Assembly (NCBI GenBank): GCA_034509735.1
Contig: JACGWO010000004.1
Location: 10,273,395 to 10,337,394 of the forward strand
Source: Sesamum alatum
Taxonomy: Eukaryota > Streptophyta > Magnoliopsida > Lamiales > Pedaliaceae
Reading direction: 5' to 3'
Length of the DNA: 64,000 nucleotides
Translations under genes and position numbers: made by a program
Shown: positions 38,612 through 49,269 of the stretch, in pieces
How positions within the stretch are numbered: position 1 is the first letter of the stretch
Layout: every line of letters begins with the position of its first letter
Notes under the pieces: generated by a model
The model's input: the letters and a program-made list of their open reading frames with translations, nothing else
Told to the model about the DNA's origin: nothing
Databases searched by the model: none

Positions 38612-41600
38612 ATCTCCCACTTGACCTTTAAAGCCAATCACCCATATGTCTAATTCCCATCTTCTCAAGATGTTGTCTATGAGCATTCTGTGACATAGGC
38701 TTTGTTAGTGGATCTGCTATGTTGTCTGCTGAGCTGACTCGGTCCATGCGGACGTCACCTCTTCCCACCATTTCCCTCAGAAGGTGGTAGCGTCTAAGAA
38801 TGTGCTTGGATCGGTGATGGGATCTCGGTTCCTTTGCTTGCGCTATGGTTCCGTTGTTATAGCAGAAGATAACTACAGGTTCCGCAAGGCTAGGCACCAC
38901 ACCCAACTCTTGGATGTAGTTTCTCATCCAAACTGCTTCTTTGGCAGCTTCTGAAGCTGCTATGTATTCAGCCTCAGTGGTGGAATCAGTCGTGGTTGCT
39001 TGCTTGGAACTTTTCCATGCTACCACACCTCCATTAAGCCTGAACACATAACCTGACTGAGACTTGGCATCATCTTCATCTGCCTGGAAGCTAGCATCGC
39101 TAAAGCCTTCCAGGATCACCTCTCCATTACCATAGACCAAGAACATTTCCTTAGTCCTCCTCAAGTACTTAAGGATGCTCTTGACTGCATTCCAATGTGC
39201 CTACCCTGCACAAGACTGATATCTACTCGTTACACTTAAGGCGTAAGTGATGTCAGGTCTCGTGCAGTGGATGGCATATTGGATGCTTCCTACGGCAGAA
39301 GCATAGGGGATGCCTTTTATCCTCTCAAGTTGCTCATCAGTCTTAGGAGACTGTTTCTTGGACAACTTGATCCCATGCCTCATTGGAAGGAAACCTTGTT
39401 TGGAGTTGTCCATGAGAAATCTTTTCAGGATTTTCTCCATATACGAGTTTTGGGTCAGTCCCTGACGATTTGGATGCCAAGAATGTAGGAGGCTTCACCC
39501 AAATCCTTCATGGAAAACTGAGTGGATAACCATGCTTTTGTGTTAGCCAACATTCTAACGTCATTACCTATGAGTAGAATGTCATCCACATAAAGCAATA
39601 GGAACACTATGGAGCTCCCACTGACTTTCTTGTATCACAAGGGTCAGATTCGTGCTTGATGAAATTATAACCCTGTATAACTTCATCAAAGCAAATGTTC
39701 CAGCTTCAGGATGCTTGTTTGAGGCCATAGATGGACTTCTGGAGATGGCAGACTTTCTGCTCTTCTCCAACGACTGTGAATCCCTCCGGCTGATCCATGT
39801 AGATCTCTTCCTCAACGAAATCATTGAGGAAAGTCGTTTTCACGTCCATCTGCCATATTTCATAGTCATACCATGCTGCTATAGCAAGCAGGATCTGAAT
39901 GGACTTAACCATGGCTACCGGTGAATAGGTATCCTCAAGGTCGACCCCGGGTTATTGAGTGTACCCTTTTGCCACTAGCCTAGCCTTGAAGGTTGTAACT
40001 TCTCCATCAATGCCAAGTTTGCGCTTATAGACCCATTTACAGCCAACTGGCTTAACGCCTTTAGGGGGTCTACAAGTGTCCAGACTTGGTTCTCATTCAT
40101 GGAGTCTATTTCGGTCTTCATGGCCTCAAGCCATCTTCCAGAGTCGATGTCAGACATTGCCTCCCCGTAAGTCTTGGGATCCTTATCCAATTGACTGGTC
40201 GTGCTTAGTTAGCCATACCTCACGGGAGGGCGAGACTCTCTAGCTGACCTACGGAGAATGGGAACGTCAGTGGTGACTGTGGGCGTTGACATAACAGGAG
40301 CTGGCGGTTTAGGTACCGGGGCTAGCTCTTCCTGAGGTCGTTCATCATGCCAGACATGCTGAACTTCTCGAGATTGCTCAGCCTTCTGGGTATTTATCTT
40401 GAAGCCTCTGAGTGAGGTATCCGTGGCCTCTGGTGATGACTGATTTGCCTCACTTGACTCCTCAAGGATCAGTTCATCAGGTTGGACACCTTCTGGAAAC
40501 CCTTGTTCCAAGAGGACTGCATTCCTTGAAACGAACACCTTTTTTTTAGGTAAAAGTAAATTTCATAAATAAAGGAGAAGGTTACATCAATGACATAGGC
40601 TGTATGCCCAGTCCACAAAATGAACGCCCAAGAAGATAACAACAATCAAATAATCCTGGGCACAAAACCACAACGACAAGCCAGACCCAACAAAGGGCTC
40701 AGATGCGCAACAAGACGAACACAACAACAAATTTTACAACAGAAAGGCCAAAACAATCTCGGCTACATGCCGGCCCAAAATCAACAAAGTAGAAACACAA
40801 CAACAGGCCAGCCCAAACCAACACATCATTCCAACAATCATTCTACAGTGAAGCTCCAAGAAGGATCAATGAAAGTTCCATGGGATTCACCAAAGATGGA
40901 AGAGGGCTGCAGTTTGAAGAGAGGGACCCAAGTTTTCGCCATGGATGCGGGTGCGGATCTGCTCAAGAACGAGTTCCACCAATGCGTTTACAGTCATTGA
41001 GGAGTCCTGGAATCTTCTAGCATTACGTTCCCGCCAGATGTGGTATATGAGCAAAGCAAAGGTGGCACGGTAAACTGCGTTAAGAATGTGTTTACCACAC
41101 CATCTAATGGAGGCCCATCTAATGCCGTTCTGCCATGACGAATGAGGCCAACGAAGTTTGGTGCGCTGTCCAATGAGATAAAGGCATCTCCGCGAGAATG
41201 TGCATTCAAAGAAGAGGTGGGAATGGCTCTCAGCCACTCCAGAGTTGCAGAGGACGCACTCCCAAGAATCCGGTGGACACCATGGCCTATCCATTGTAGA
41301 TAAGCGCTCCCAAATAGCAAGCCAAAGAATGAATAGGTTCCGCTGAATAGGATATCCAACGAATCTACACAAACTAGACTTTGATTCTTGCTTGTCTCCC
41401 ACTAGCTTCTTGACGTATGCAGGGCTACCCCACACTTTCAAGTAGTTGTAGGACGCAGGCTTGCCGTGCCATATCTCATATGCTGTTTGGGTCAATGCAC
41501 TGGTTGGCGCCAAGTTCAATAACTTGGCCGCGGTTTCCAATGCGTAGCCCCAAAAAGACAAGGGCAGTTTGGTAAAACTCATCATGGATCGGACCATGTC

Positions 41601-42520
41601 TAACAAGGTTCGATTCGTCCTTTCAGAGACCCCATTTAACTGTGGTGTCCTGGGAGGTGTCCATTCAGAGATTATACCGCTTTCTTTAAGATAATTAAGG
41701 AACTCAGTACTAAGGTATTCCCCGTTTCGGTCTGACCGTAGGACTTTAATTTTGCAGCCGGTTTGGTTCTCAACTTTAAGTCTGAATCCTTTAAACCTCT
41801 CAAGAGCTTCAGACTTGTACCTCATTAGGTATACATAACCATACCGCGAATGATCATCGGTGAAGGTTATGAAGTAGGGGAACCCACCTCGGGCTTGCGT
41901 CCTTAGTGGTCCACACACGTCTGTATGAACTAAGTCCAATTGACTTGTGGCAAGCCTGCTTTATCCTACAAAGGGCTTTTTGGTCATTTTCCCTCTGAGA
42001 CAAGATTCACAAGTCGGTAGTTTGCTCAAGTCTCCAACCTCAAGGTTCTTTGAGTCTACCAATTTCTTCATCCTATCTTGGGAGATATGACCTAGCCTTA
42101 CATGCCACAGTTGTGCGTTCCTGTTATTATTTATTTTACGTTTGTGTTGAGTGTTTAGAACGAGATTCGTTTGTTGTAAGACATAGAGACCATTATTGAG
42201 CGTACCAAGCAGATGAGTAATTCCACCCTTCATCAAATAAAAGCAATTTTTATTGATTGTAAACTCATAACCACTATTGTCTAACAATGGAATGGAAATG
42301 ATGTTTCTAATCTTGCTAGGTACGTAATAAACTTGCTCTAATTCTATACTAATACGATCACTAACTACTAAGGTGGCGGATCCTATTGCTTCTACCGAGA
42401 TGGCCTTGTCATTTCCTAGCTTTAGGATCCTATACTCAATTTTCTGCTTCTTTTCAGCACCTCCAGATCATTGCAAATGTGAGCTCCACAGCCGGTATCT
42501 AATACCCAAGAGGCAGTGTT
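38612..42520 (-). pseudogene. Element B pol: protease, integrase, RT, RNase H
   Basis: In reading order from the right: protease WVLDTGCGAHIC (near 42480-42510); pre-integrase WHVRLGHISQDRMKKLV and CESCLRGK (41961-42287); integrase MDLVHTDVCGP, DDHSRYGYVYL and DRNGEYLSTEF (41340-41939); then a LINE fragment that replaces about 48 bp. RT follows (40190-39200), with MDVKTTFLNDFVEEEIYMDQPEGF and YVDDILL near 39580. Last is an intact-looking 178-codon RNase H piece (38628-39164) with DASFQADEDD, TTTDSTTEAEYIAASEAAKEA and ADPLTKP. RT has several frameshifts. It is the best-preserved pol in the window but not functional. Confidence 0.92.
40540..41350 (-). mobile_element. LINE 3' fragment inserted in element B integrase
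   Basis: On the minus strand it begins inside a zf-RVT domain (LFILWLAIWERLST, CVLCNSGVAESHSHLFFEC) and runs through the LINE C-terminal tail. It ends with an 8-base A run at 40540. It is a typical 5'-truncated LINE insertion. The copia codons for about 16 residues after FVGYP are missing at the insertion point, so the event came with a target deletion instead of a duplication. The reading frame runs through the left junction without a stop. Confidence 0.88.
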
Positions 42521-42796
42521 AGTAGCCATATTAACCTCAATCACAAAAATACCTTGCTTGGAGAGGAGTTTGGGGTAATCCCTCTTCCAATGCCCTTTCT
42601 CACGGCAATGTATACATATGTCATTTGCCCTCGATTATTGCTTTGAGTCAACCTTCCTTTCTCCATTTGCCTTTCCCCACTTTTGCGATGGGAACACTCT
42701 TAGTGTTGGTAGCTGCTTTGACAGCTTTTCCCTTTCCCTTCTTCCTTTTCCAACGTCAAGCACCCTTGCCTTCCGTCTTGGAAGTCGAAGCACCTC
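42521..42796 (-). pseudogene. Element B gag, C-terminal part with zinc knuckle
   Basis: A basic region and the zinc knuckle DICIHCREKGHWKRDY (near 42570-42625), in which the final CCHC cysteine is Tyr. A frameshift separates it from the upstream basic stretch. It continues across the solo LTR to 44919-45531. Confidence 0.8.
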
Positions 42797-42801
42797 CAAA
42801 C

Positions 42802-44913
42802 TGTTAGAATAGGTGACCAGAAAGTCAATGGTATTGGCTGTTCTGAGAACTATTCGTCAATCTGTGAACAAGTAATATTATGTTAATGAATGTAGTAAGG
42901 ATTCATAGGCATGAGTTTGTTGTACTTACTACTTGTCACAACAAACGCCCACAGACTGAAATAACATTTCGGGAAATTGGAACTACGCTTGGAGGTAGGT
43001 TCATGAAATCAGTTTCGCCGAATCGGTCTGATATACTCCAAGTCAAAGGAATCTCGAGACAGGGCATCGAGAATCCCCTTGAAACTTGCACTAAGCATCT
43101 GCTGTCGTATTTCATCGAAGGGTGACGAGGATCGTCTAAGCAGTGTTAGTGGGTCGGCCTGCTAGGGAGCAGCCGACTGAGGTGACTCGCGGGAATCGTC
43201 ATATGGAAGCCACTGGGGCTTGGTCGGTATGACTCGTATTCCCGGTTCCGATAGTATGGGATTAGTCCTCGGACTTGAGGATCACGGCAGTCCCCTACAT
43301 ACTAAGGCTGTACCATGGATCTGGTGAAATTTGACCGGTTATATTACATGGTCATCATAAGCCTCGTCCAGTGCAGTCGGAGTATGTAAGAACGGTGTAT
43401 TCCAACATCGGATATGACAGCGAGATCTCCTATGCGCTCGGAGATGGTTTAAACTCACAAAGTCTATGGTTGTAGCACTTGATGTAGTGGGAAAGGATTT
43501 CCTACGTCGAGTTAAACCTATCTCGAGCATTATGCATAGTTGCCTAGTCAAGGATGGGAACCGACGCCCAATTCCATGCCCTAGACTAAAAGGCGGGAGA
43601 CAGGCGACAGTAGGACCGTACCCGTACGTATCGAGCTACGGTAGGACCGTACCTGCATGTAACTCGGAGCCTAAATGTTCACACCACATATTCACCTAGT
43701 CTCTAGTGCCATGGACCGTTGCTAGATGACCACCTATGGTAACAGACTATTTTGGTTATGGAATAACGAGAAGTAGGTCCAAGTTTAGCTGAAAGGTGAA
43801 CCTAAAGAGTCACACCCGCTACACCAAATGAAAGGGAATTAATTTGGAATTAATTCTGGGAGAAGGTTTAATTTAATGGAATTATATTATACTTATTGAA
43901 GATTCAAGCCTCGATGGATTATTTGGAATAATTGGGTTTGAGTTCATAAATTAGATTTATGAATTTTATAAAGCATGGGCTTCCCTTTTAATTAGATTAA
44001 AAGGGCGAATTAATTAATGGGCTTGGTATATTAAATATGATTTAATATAAAGTTCATGGGACTATTTAATTGGAAATTAAATGAAGTCCATTCCATTAAT
44101 AATTAATGGGCTTAGTATATTAAATAGGATTCAATATAAAGTCCATAGAATTATTTAATTTAGAATTAAATAAAGCCCATTCCATAAACCCCATCAAAAT
44201 GGATGGACAAGATTTGATCAAGGGATTGATGAGATGAAGGGCCATGATTAATTTGACTTAATCAAAGCCTAGTTTGACTAGGTCAAAATCCTAGTCAAAG
44301 TGTCTCTCTTTAGAAGAGTTTGAGAAGGAATAGGAAATTCCATCTTCTATAAATACTCAAAAACATACACACACACACACACACACCTACTAATCTCTAC
44401 AACTCTCATCTCATAATTCTCTCAAGAATTTCGTCCACCCCCTCTTCTTCTCTCCAAGATTTCTACTTTGTTGTTCTTGATTTTATTCAAGCTAGAACAT
44501 AAGAGACATTGATTGCATTAATTGATAGCATGTATCGATGTCTCTTCTCCCCAAATAATTTCTTGCTTCTTTGCTTTCCGGTGTAGCGAGTGTCATGATT
44601 TAGAGGGTCTCTTCTTTGAGATCTTGGTGCAAAACGGGGAACAATGCATGTAGCCGAACGAAGGCAAAACTACAACCGGGTAGGTTGTTTAATTTCATTT
44701 TTTTCGGTTTCAATTCTATGGCCTCCATGTTGTATTTTATTGAACATGAGATACACCGAACACCCAGGAGAATCAAGGGCACACCCCTTGATTCGTTTAT
44801 GTATGTTATGCATGATTTAAATTCCATTTAATTATGCTTTGCAATTTTAATATGCAATCTTTCGCGCTTCCACTATTCGCGTTCATCTCCCGGGACGATC
44901 CACATACGTTTCA
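42802..44913 (+). mobile_element. Solo copia LTR inserted in element B gag
   Basis: It runs from TGTTAGAATAGG (42802) to CGTTTCA (44913), 2112 bp, flanked by perfect CAAAC duplications at 42797-42801 and 44914-44918. It belongs to the B-like family at its 3' end (CGTCCCGGGAG-type text). The TATA-like TATAAATA is at 44348-44355, followed by an (AC)n run. The 3' hairpin (44770-44794) is perfect with 10-bp arms GAATCAAGGG/CCCTTGATTC. A palindrome series runs 43836-44173. Confidence 0.95.
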
Positions 44914-44918
44914 CAAAC

Positions 44919-45531
44919 AACACCGATGGTGCAGACTTTTTGGTCGTTGTCTCGTATTGCACCAACATATTAATTAACTCATGGATACCTTCTCAAGAGC
45001 ATTCATGTTGTGATTAACAATGAATTGGTCGAAGGAGGGTGGGAGTGACCAAAGGATCACATCAATGTACGTCTCGTTATCGAGCCCTGCTTTGAGGTCT
45101 TCGAGCTTTTCCACCAAGGTAAGCATCTTGACACCATGCTCTTGTACAGTGGGCCCTTCGGTCATTTTAGTTCCAAAGAACGCCTTCGTTGCGATGTACC
45201 TAGTATGCCGGTCCGGGATCACATAGCAGTCCTTCATGCGAGCCATAATGGAAGGGACATCGTCTAGCCTTTCATACTGCTTCTGAATCTCATTCATCAT
45301 GGCGGCAAGTATGATGTTACGGACTCTTCGGTTATCCTTATGTCAAGTCTCGAACGTCTCACGTTCTTCTGGCGTGGATCCTTCCGGCAAGGTCCTAGGA
45401 AACGGCTCGTCCACGACATAGCCTTGGTTCTCGTAATCGAGGACTATCCTCAAATTGCCCAACCAGTCGTTGTAATTGGTTCCATTAAGCTTGTTTGTCT
45501 CAAGTACGGTTGATAATGGGTTCTTAGACAT
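44919..45531 (-). pseudogene. Element B gag, N-terminal part
   Basis: The start ATG is at 45531 (MSKNPLSTVLETNKLNGTNYNDW, a copia gag start). Then LRIVLDYENQGYVVDEP, MNEIQKQYERLDDV and YIDVILWSLPPSFDQFIVNHNMN follow. One frame break lies near 45340 and another at about 44975. The solo LTR then splits it from its C-terminal part at 42521-42796. Confidence 0.9.
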
Positions 45532-47153
45532 TTTAAATCTACATTTAAAGAACAGGACTACGATCAGCAGAATGAAATCGAGAGTTTTAATAAAATTAAA
45601 CGCTTGGACTTTAGTCATTTAATACTCCCACCATTTATACGAAAACACGACACTCTCAAACGTTGTTTTCGGGAAATTCCTTTCCTAGTGGGCTTCGGAT
45701 CCACAGCGATCTCCCCCATACCCTGCTTTTACGATTCGCATAGGAAACAACCTGTAGGAGGTATACCATATCATTCTCGTTCCACGAGATTCCCAAGATA
45801 ATTGCCTCACCCTTTTACGTGATCCCGATGACTCTAAGAGAATCACGTCATTCGGACGTTAGACCCGACCAAATCAACCGATTCATAGACTCACTGCTAC
45901 CTCCACGACTCGTGAGACAGGTAATAGCAGTGTACTCCTCGTTCATGACAAAGTGCAGCTTCTTTTAAGTACGATAGTCGTGCCACGACTCGTGAGACCA
46001 CGCTATCGACTGAAACTAGCTTCCTCACGTTGCCATGGATGGAAGGCATGGACGAACTCCTAGAGTCCAAGTCCGCTTATGAAGGGTCTAATATTCAACT
46101 TGGTCTAACCAAGTGAGAGTTCTAATGACCGATATGCCACACATACATACATAATGCATTATAAAAGGTTTGCATCCCATAGCAATAGTACGATAAATAA
46201 ACCATTCATTCACCATAAGAGCCACATGCAAAACTAAAGCTTCGCACACCTCTGTTGGATGATCACAAGCCCGAATCCTATACGACCCACTGAGCCCGCA
46301 GTGGATTTATGGTCAATCTAGGGTTGGTCCTGTTCTATTACATTTAATAATAACAACCTAACAACACGCTGATGGGCCTTGGTCTATTTCTCCTTCGGCT
46401 CTCCATGGAACGCCTTGGATTCTTCATTCTGGGCTCTCCATCTGGGCCATCCTTCATCTCCACCATGGAAACAAAAAGAAATAATTCCTTAACACTATAC
46501 TACTTTCATTACAAATTTAAAAAGAAACCCTAGCAAAATCCTGGGGGGAGTACAATTGGAGGGAGATAGAATGCCTTATTATTCAAAGACAACTAGAAGA
46601 GAGGAGGAGAAAGTAAAAGAGGCGCGAGCATGCTTGATGCGATGGCTTGGCGCACGCGAGCAGGTTCCCGTACTTGAGTGCGTGCGCGCCTAGCCACGCA
46701 TCAGCCCGCGCGACCGGCAGCGCGCATAATGGCCATAACCCTGCGCGCGCAGGTTCCCCTGCTTGAGTGCGTGCGCGCCTGGCTACGCATCAGCCCGCGC
46801 GACCGGCAACGCGCATAACGGCCGTAACCTTGCGCGCGCTGTGCGCGCCTGGCCGGGCTACCGCGTGCAGGTTCCCCTGCCTGCGCGTGTGCCTGGCTGT
46901 GCGCACAGCGCGCGCGGTCAGGCCTTGGCTGCCGCGTGATGCGTTTTTTCATCCCGTTTTATTTTTCTGCACCATTTTCCAAGAAACCAAGAAATACCAA
47001 ATCACCAAGAACTCATGCATGATAAGCGACATGAAAACGACATGCTTGATAAAATAAAAATCAAGAAATACGTAAATCATGCTATACACGTTTTCATGCT
47101 TTAAACACATGTAAAAACCTAGGCCTACACACCGAACCGGACTCTGATACCAC
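45532..47153 (-). mobile_element. Element B leader and primer-binding site
   Basis: The primer site at 47141-47152 matches TGGTATCAGAGC with one mismatch. The leader holds two CACGACTCGTG dyads (45904-45914, 45984-45994), the CCACTG/CAGTGG hairpin near 46286, and a GC-rich tract (46620-46940). That tract contains an imperfect 89-bp tandem duplication (starts 46661 and 46750) and part of a third copy at 46868. Confidence 0.85.
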
Positions 47154-47533
47154 TGAAAGCCTGTGATAGGCGTGTTGATCGTCCCGGGAGGAGCGTGAAT
47201 GCGGAAGCGCGGTATAATATAAAATTGCAAGAATTGAAAACATACCATAAACAAGAATTAAACGTAAACGTTCAAGGGGTGTTCCCTTGAACCTCCTGGG
47301 AATTCGGTGTATCTCATGAACAAAACAAAGAACATAAAATCATGGAGGACATAGGGTTGTAAAGAACGAAACAACAAAACGAAAAACCTACCCGGTTGTC
47401 GTTTTGTCTTCGAGCCGCTACATGGGTTGTTCCCCGTTTTGCTCCAAGATCTCGTATTGAGACCATCTAAATCGTACACGCAATCCGTCCACGTATCTTG
47501 ATCCTCGTGCTAGCAAAAAATCAAGTGTATATT
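47154..47533 (-). mobile_element. 5' LTR of element B, only its last ~380 bp
   Basis: Matches 36657-37040 closely, including a perfect hairpin at 47270-47292. It breaks off after 'aagtgtatatt', where a LINE fragment begins. Confidence 0.88.
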
Positions 47534-48098
47534 GTCCTCTTCTTTAATTGTCCATACTCGGGCTCTTGTGTCCGAATTTGCAAGAGGGAAGTCAAGTTCA
47601 TGTGGCCCTTTCCAGACTGGCATCGTGGAGTGAAATGGGCAGCTCGGCATTGGCATGACAAGCACCTTCTCAATGCCATTTATAGGTCTCTCCTTCAGCA
47701 TTGGTTTATCATCTGTGGATGAAAAGGAACCAACGTTGTTTCAAGCAGCAGTTTCGTAGCCCGGAGGTACTTGCAGGACTTATCATTGAGCAAATTCGGA
47801 ATAGATTGCTTAGCAAATCCCTCCCCCTTCCCTGCAGCTTATAGCAACGTATAGGGTCTGGAAAATTACATGGAAATAGTGAGTTACGCGGCAGTGTTTC
47901 ATTGTCCACATGGCCGTGTTGGGTATGGCGGTTTTGCCTTGTTGTAATAGAGAGTAACACAGTTGTGTTAGCCTTGTTAGCCTTGAACATGGCCGTGTTT
48001 TCGAGTCTGGCGAGCTGCTTTTGTTTTATTTGTACTCTTTGTTTACTTATATAAAAGTTTACATTCTCTTCCCCCCTCCCCCCCCCTAGAAAAAAAAG
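47534..48098 (+). mobile_element. LINE 3' fragment
   Basis: Plus-strand text begins inside a zf-RVT domain (VLFFNCPYSGSC) and continues FMWPFPDWHRGVKWAARHWHDKHLLNAIYRSLL. This is homologous to the LINE fragment at 40540-41350. A stop follows, then a 3' UTR with TTTACTTATATAAAAG and a C-rich stretch before an A run at 48089-48098. It lies exactly at the truncation point of element B's 5' LTR. Confidence 0.85.
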
Positions 48099-48450
48099 AG
48101 TGTACTGGATTTAATCCTAGTGCATTTTGTGTTAAATAAGCTGGAGTCCTAGTTGTAAAATCTAAGTTTGGCTTTAACCTTGATTATTAAGGCCGAAGCG
48201 AATATAACTATAGCCAGATGTAAATTTGTTCAACGGAATTTGTCGTTGAGCGAATGTACTAAATTGAGACAATGTCTCCTAAAAGTGTGCTAGATGTAAT
48301 TATAGTGCACTTTTGTGTCGAATAAGCTGGAGTCCTGGTCGTATAATCGAAGTATGACTTTAACCTTGATTGTTAGAGATGAAGCGAATATAACCATAAC
48401 CAGAAGCCAGAAATGAATCTGTACAGTCAATGATATGGACTAGAAACACT
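48099..48450. repeat. Two imperfect tandem copies of a ~180-bp repeat
   Basis: Units start near 48099 and 48277. Shared text includes AATAAGCTGGAGTCCT, CTTTAACCTTGATT and GAAGCGAATATAAC. A third copy lies at about 61690-61870, beyond element C. It is not coding as far as I can see and its origin is unknown. Confidence 0.8.
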
Positions 48451-48469
48451 ATGACTGGTATGTAGGAAT

Positions 48470-49245
48470 GAACTTGGGGGAATAGAATAAAATATGGGAA
48501 TGGAATAAAAATAGGAATGGAATGATTTTGGTATATCATTCCTATGTTTGGTATAAAAAAAGAATGAAAAAGGGAATTGAATCAAAACTTTCCAAATAAC
48601 TCATTTATACGTTTTGTAAATAATGAAACTTAAAAATTAAATTAAGAAAACAACTGAGCTACATCTCATTAATTACATAAGAAAATTATTCTTGAAATGT
48701 TAAAGTAATTATAAATTAATAATATACATTGTTGGATGTTTTCATATGTTTAATTTTTTTAAAATAAATACTTATTATTTGGAAAAATGCATATACTTAT
48801 AGTAATATTTGGTAAAATACGTATAAAGATGTTAATAATTTTATATTATATTTAATAAAATATTTAAAAATTTACAATTTTGATTTTATATATTATATAT
48901 TGTGGTAGCACATATTTAAATATATTATATTGAGATTCATTTTATTTAATGTATTCAAAATAATATATAATTTTGTGACTATAAATCTATCAATTATAAC
49001 TTTACTAACAAGTTATTTTAGGAATATAAAAAAATATATTCTCAATCTACAGGGAATAGCTAAAACCATGGGTAAATGAAGGATTGGCTAATCCCATATT
49101 TATGGGAATGAGCATTCCCAGCGGAATCGGTATTCTTATTCCAAAGTTGTACCAAACATGTGTTTGGAATAAGATTAGCAGCAATATTCATTCCATTTTC
49201 TAACCAATTCCCTCATACCAATTATATCCTAGGTGATTCCTACGA
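48470..49245. mobile_element. Candidate MITE-like element with GGAATG-rich inverted ends
   Basis: The left end is rich in GGAATGGAATAAAAATAGG and CCTATGTTTGGTA. The right end holds their complement (TACCAAACATGTGTTTGG, CATTCCATTTTC, ATACCAATTATATCCTAGG) around an AT-rich core. This resembles non-autonomous DNA transposons of plants whose ends carry GGAATG and TTTGGT motifs. Exact ends and a target duplication could not be fixed. Confidence 0.45.
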
Positions 49246-49250
49246 TTGTG

Positions 49251-49269
49251 TGGAGTATTGGGCATGTAT
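49251..49269. other. Flank and left target-site duplication of element C
   Basis: TGTAT at 49265-49269 is repeated at 61607-61611 and defines the insertion of element C. Confidence 0.95.

Noticed and set aside
38628..39164. 178-codon open RNase H frame as a domesticated host gene
   Set aside because: It lies in its normal place at the end of pol in element B, beside the purine tract, with broken RT directly upstream.
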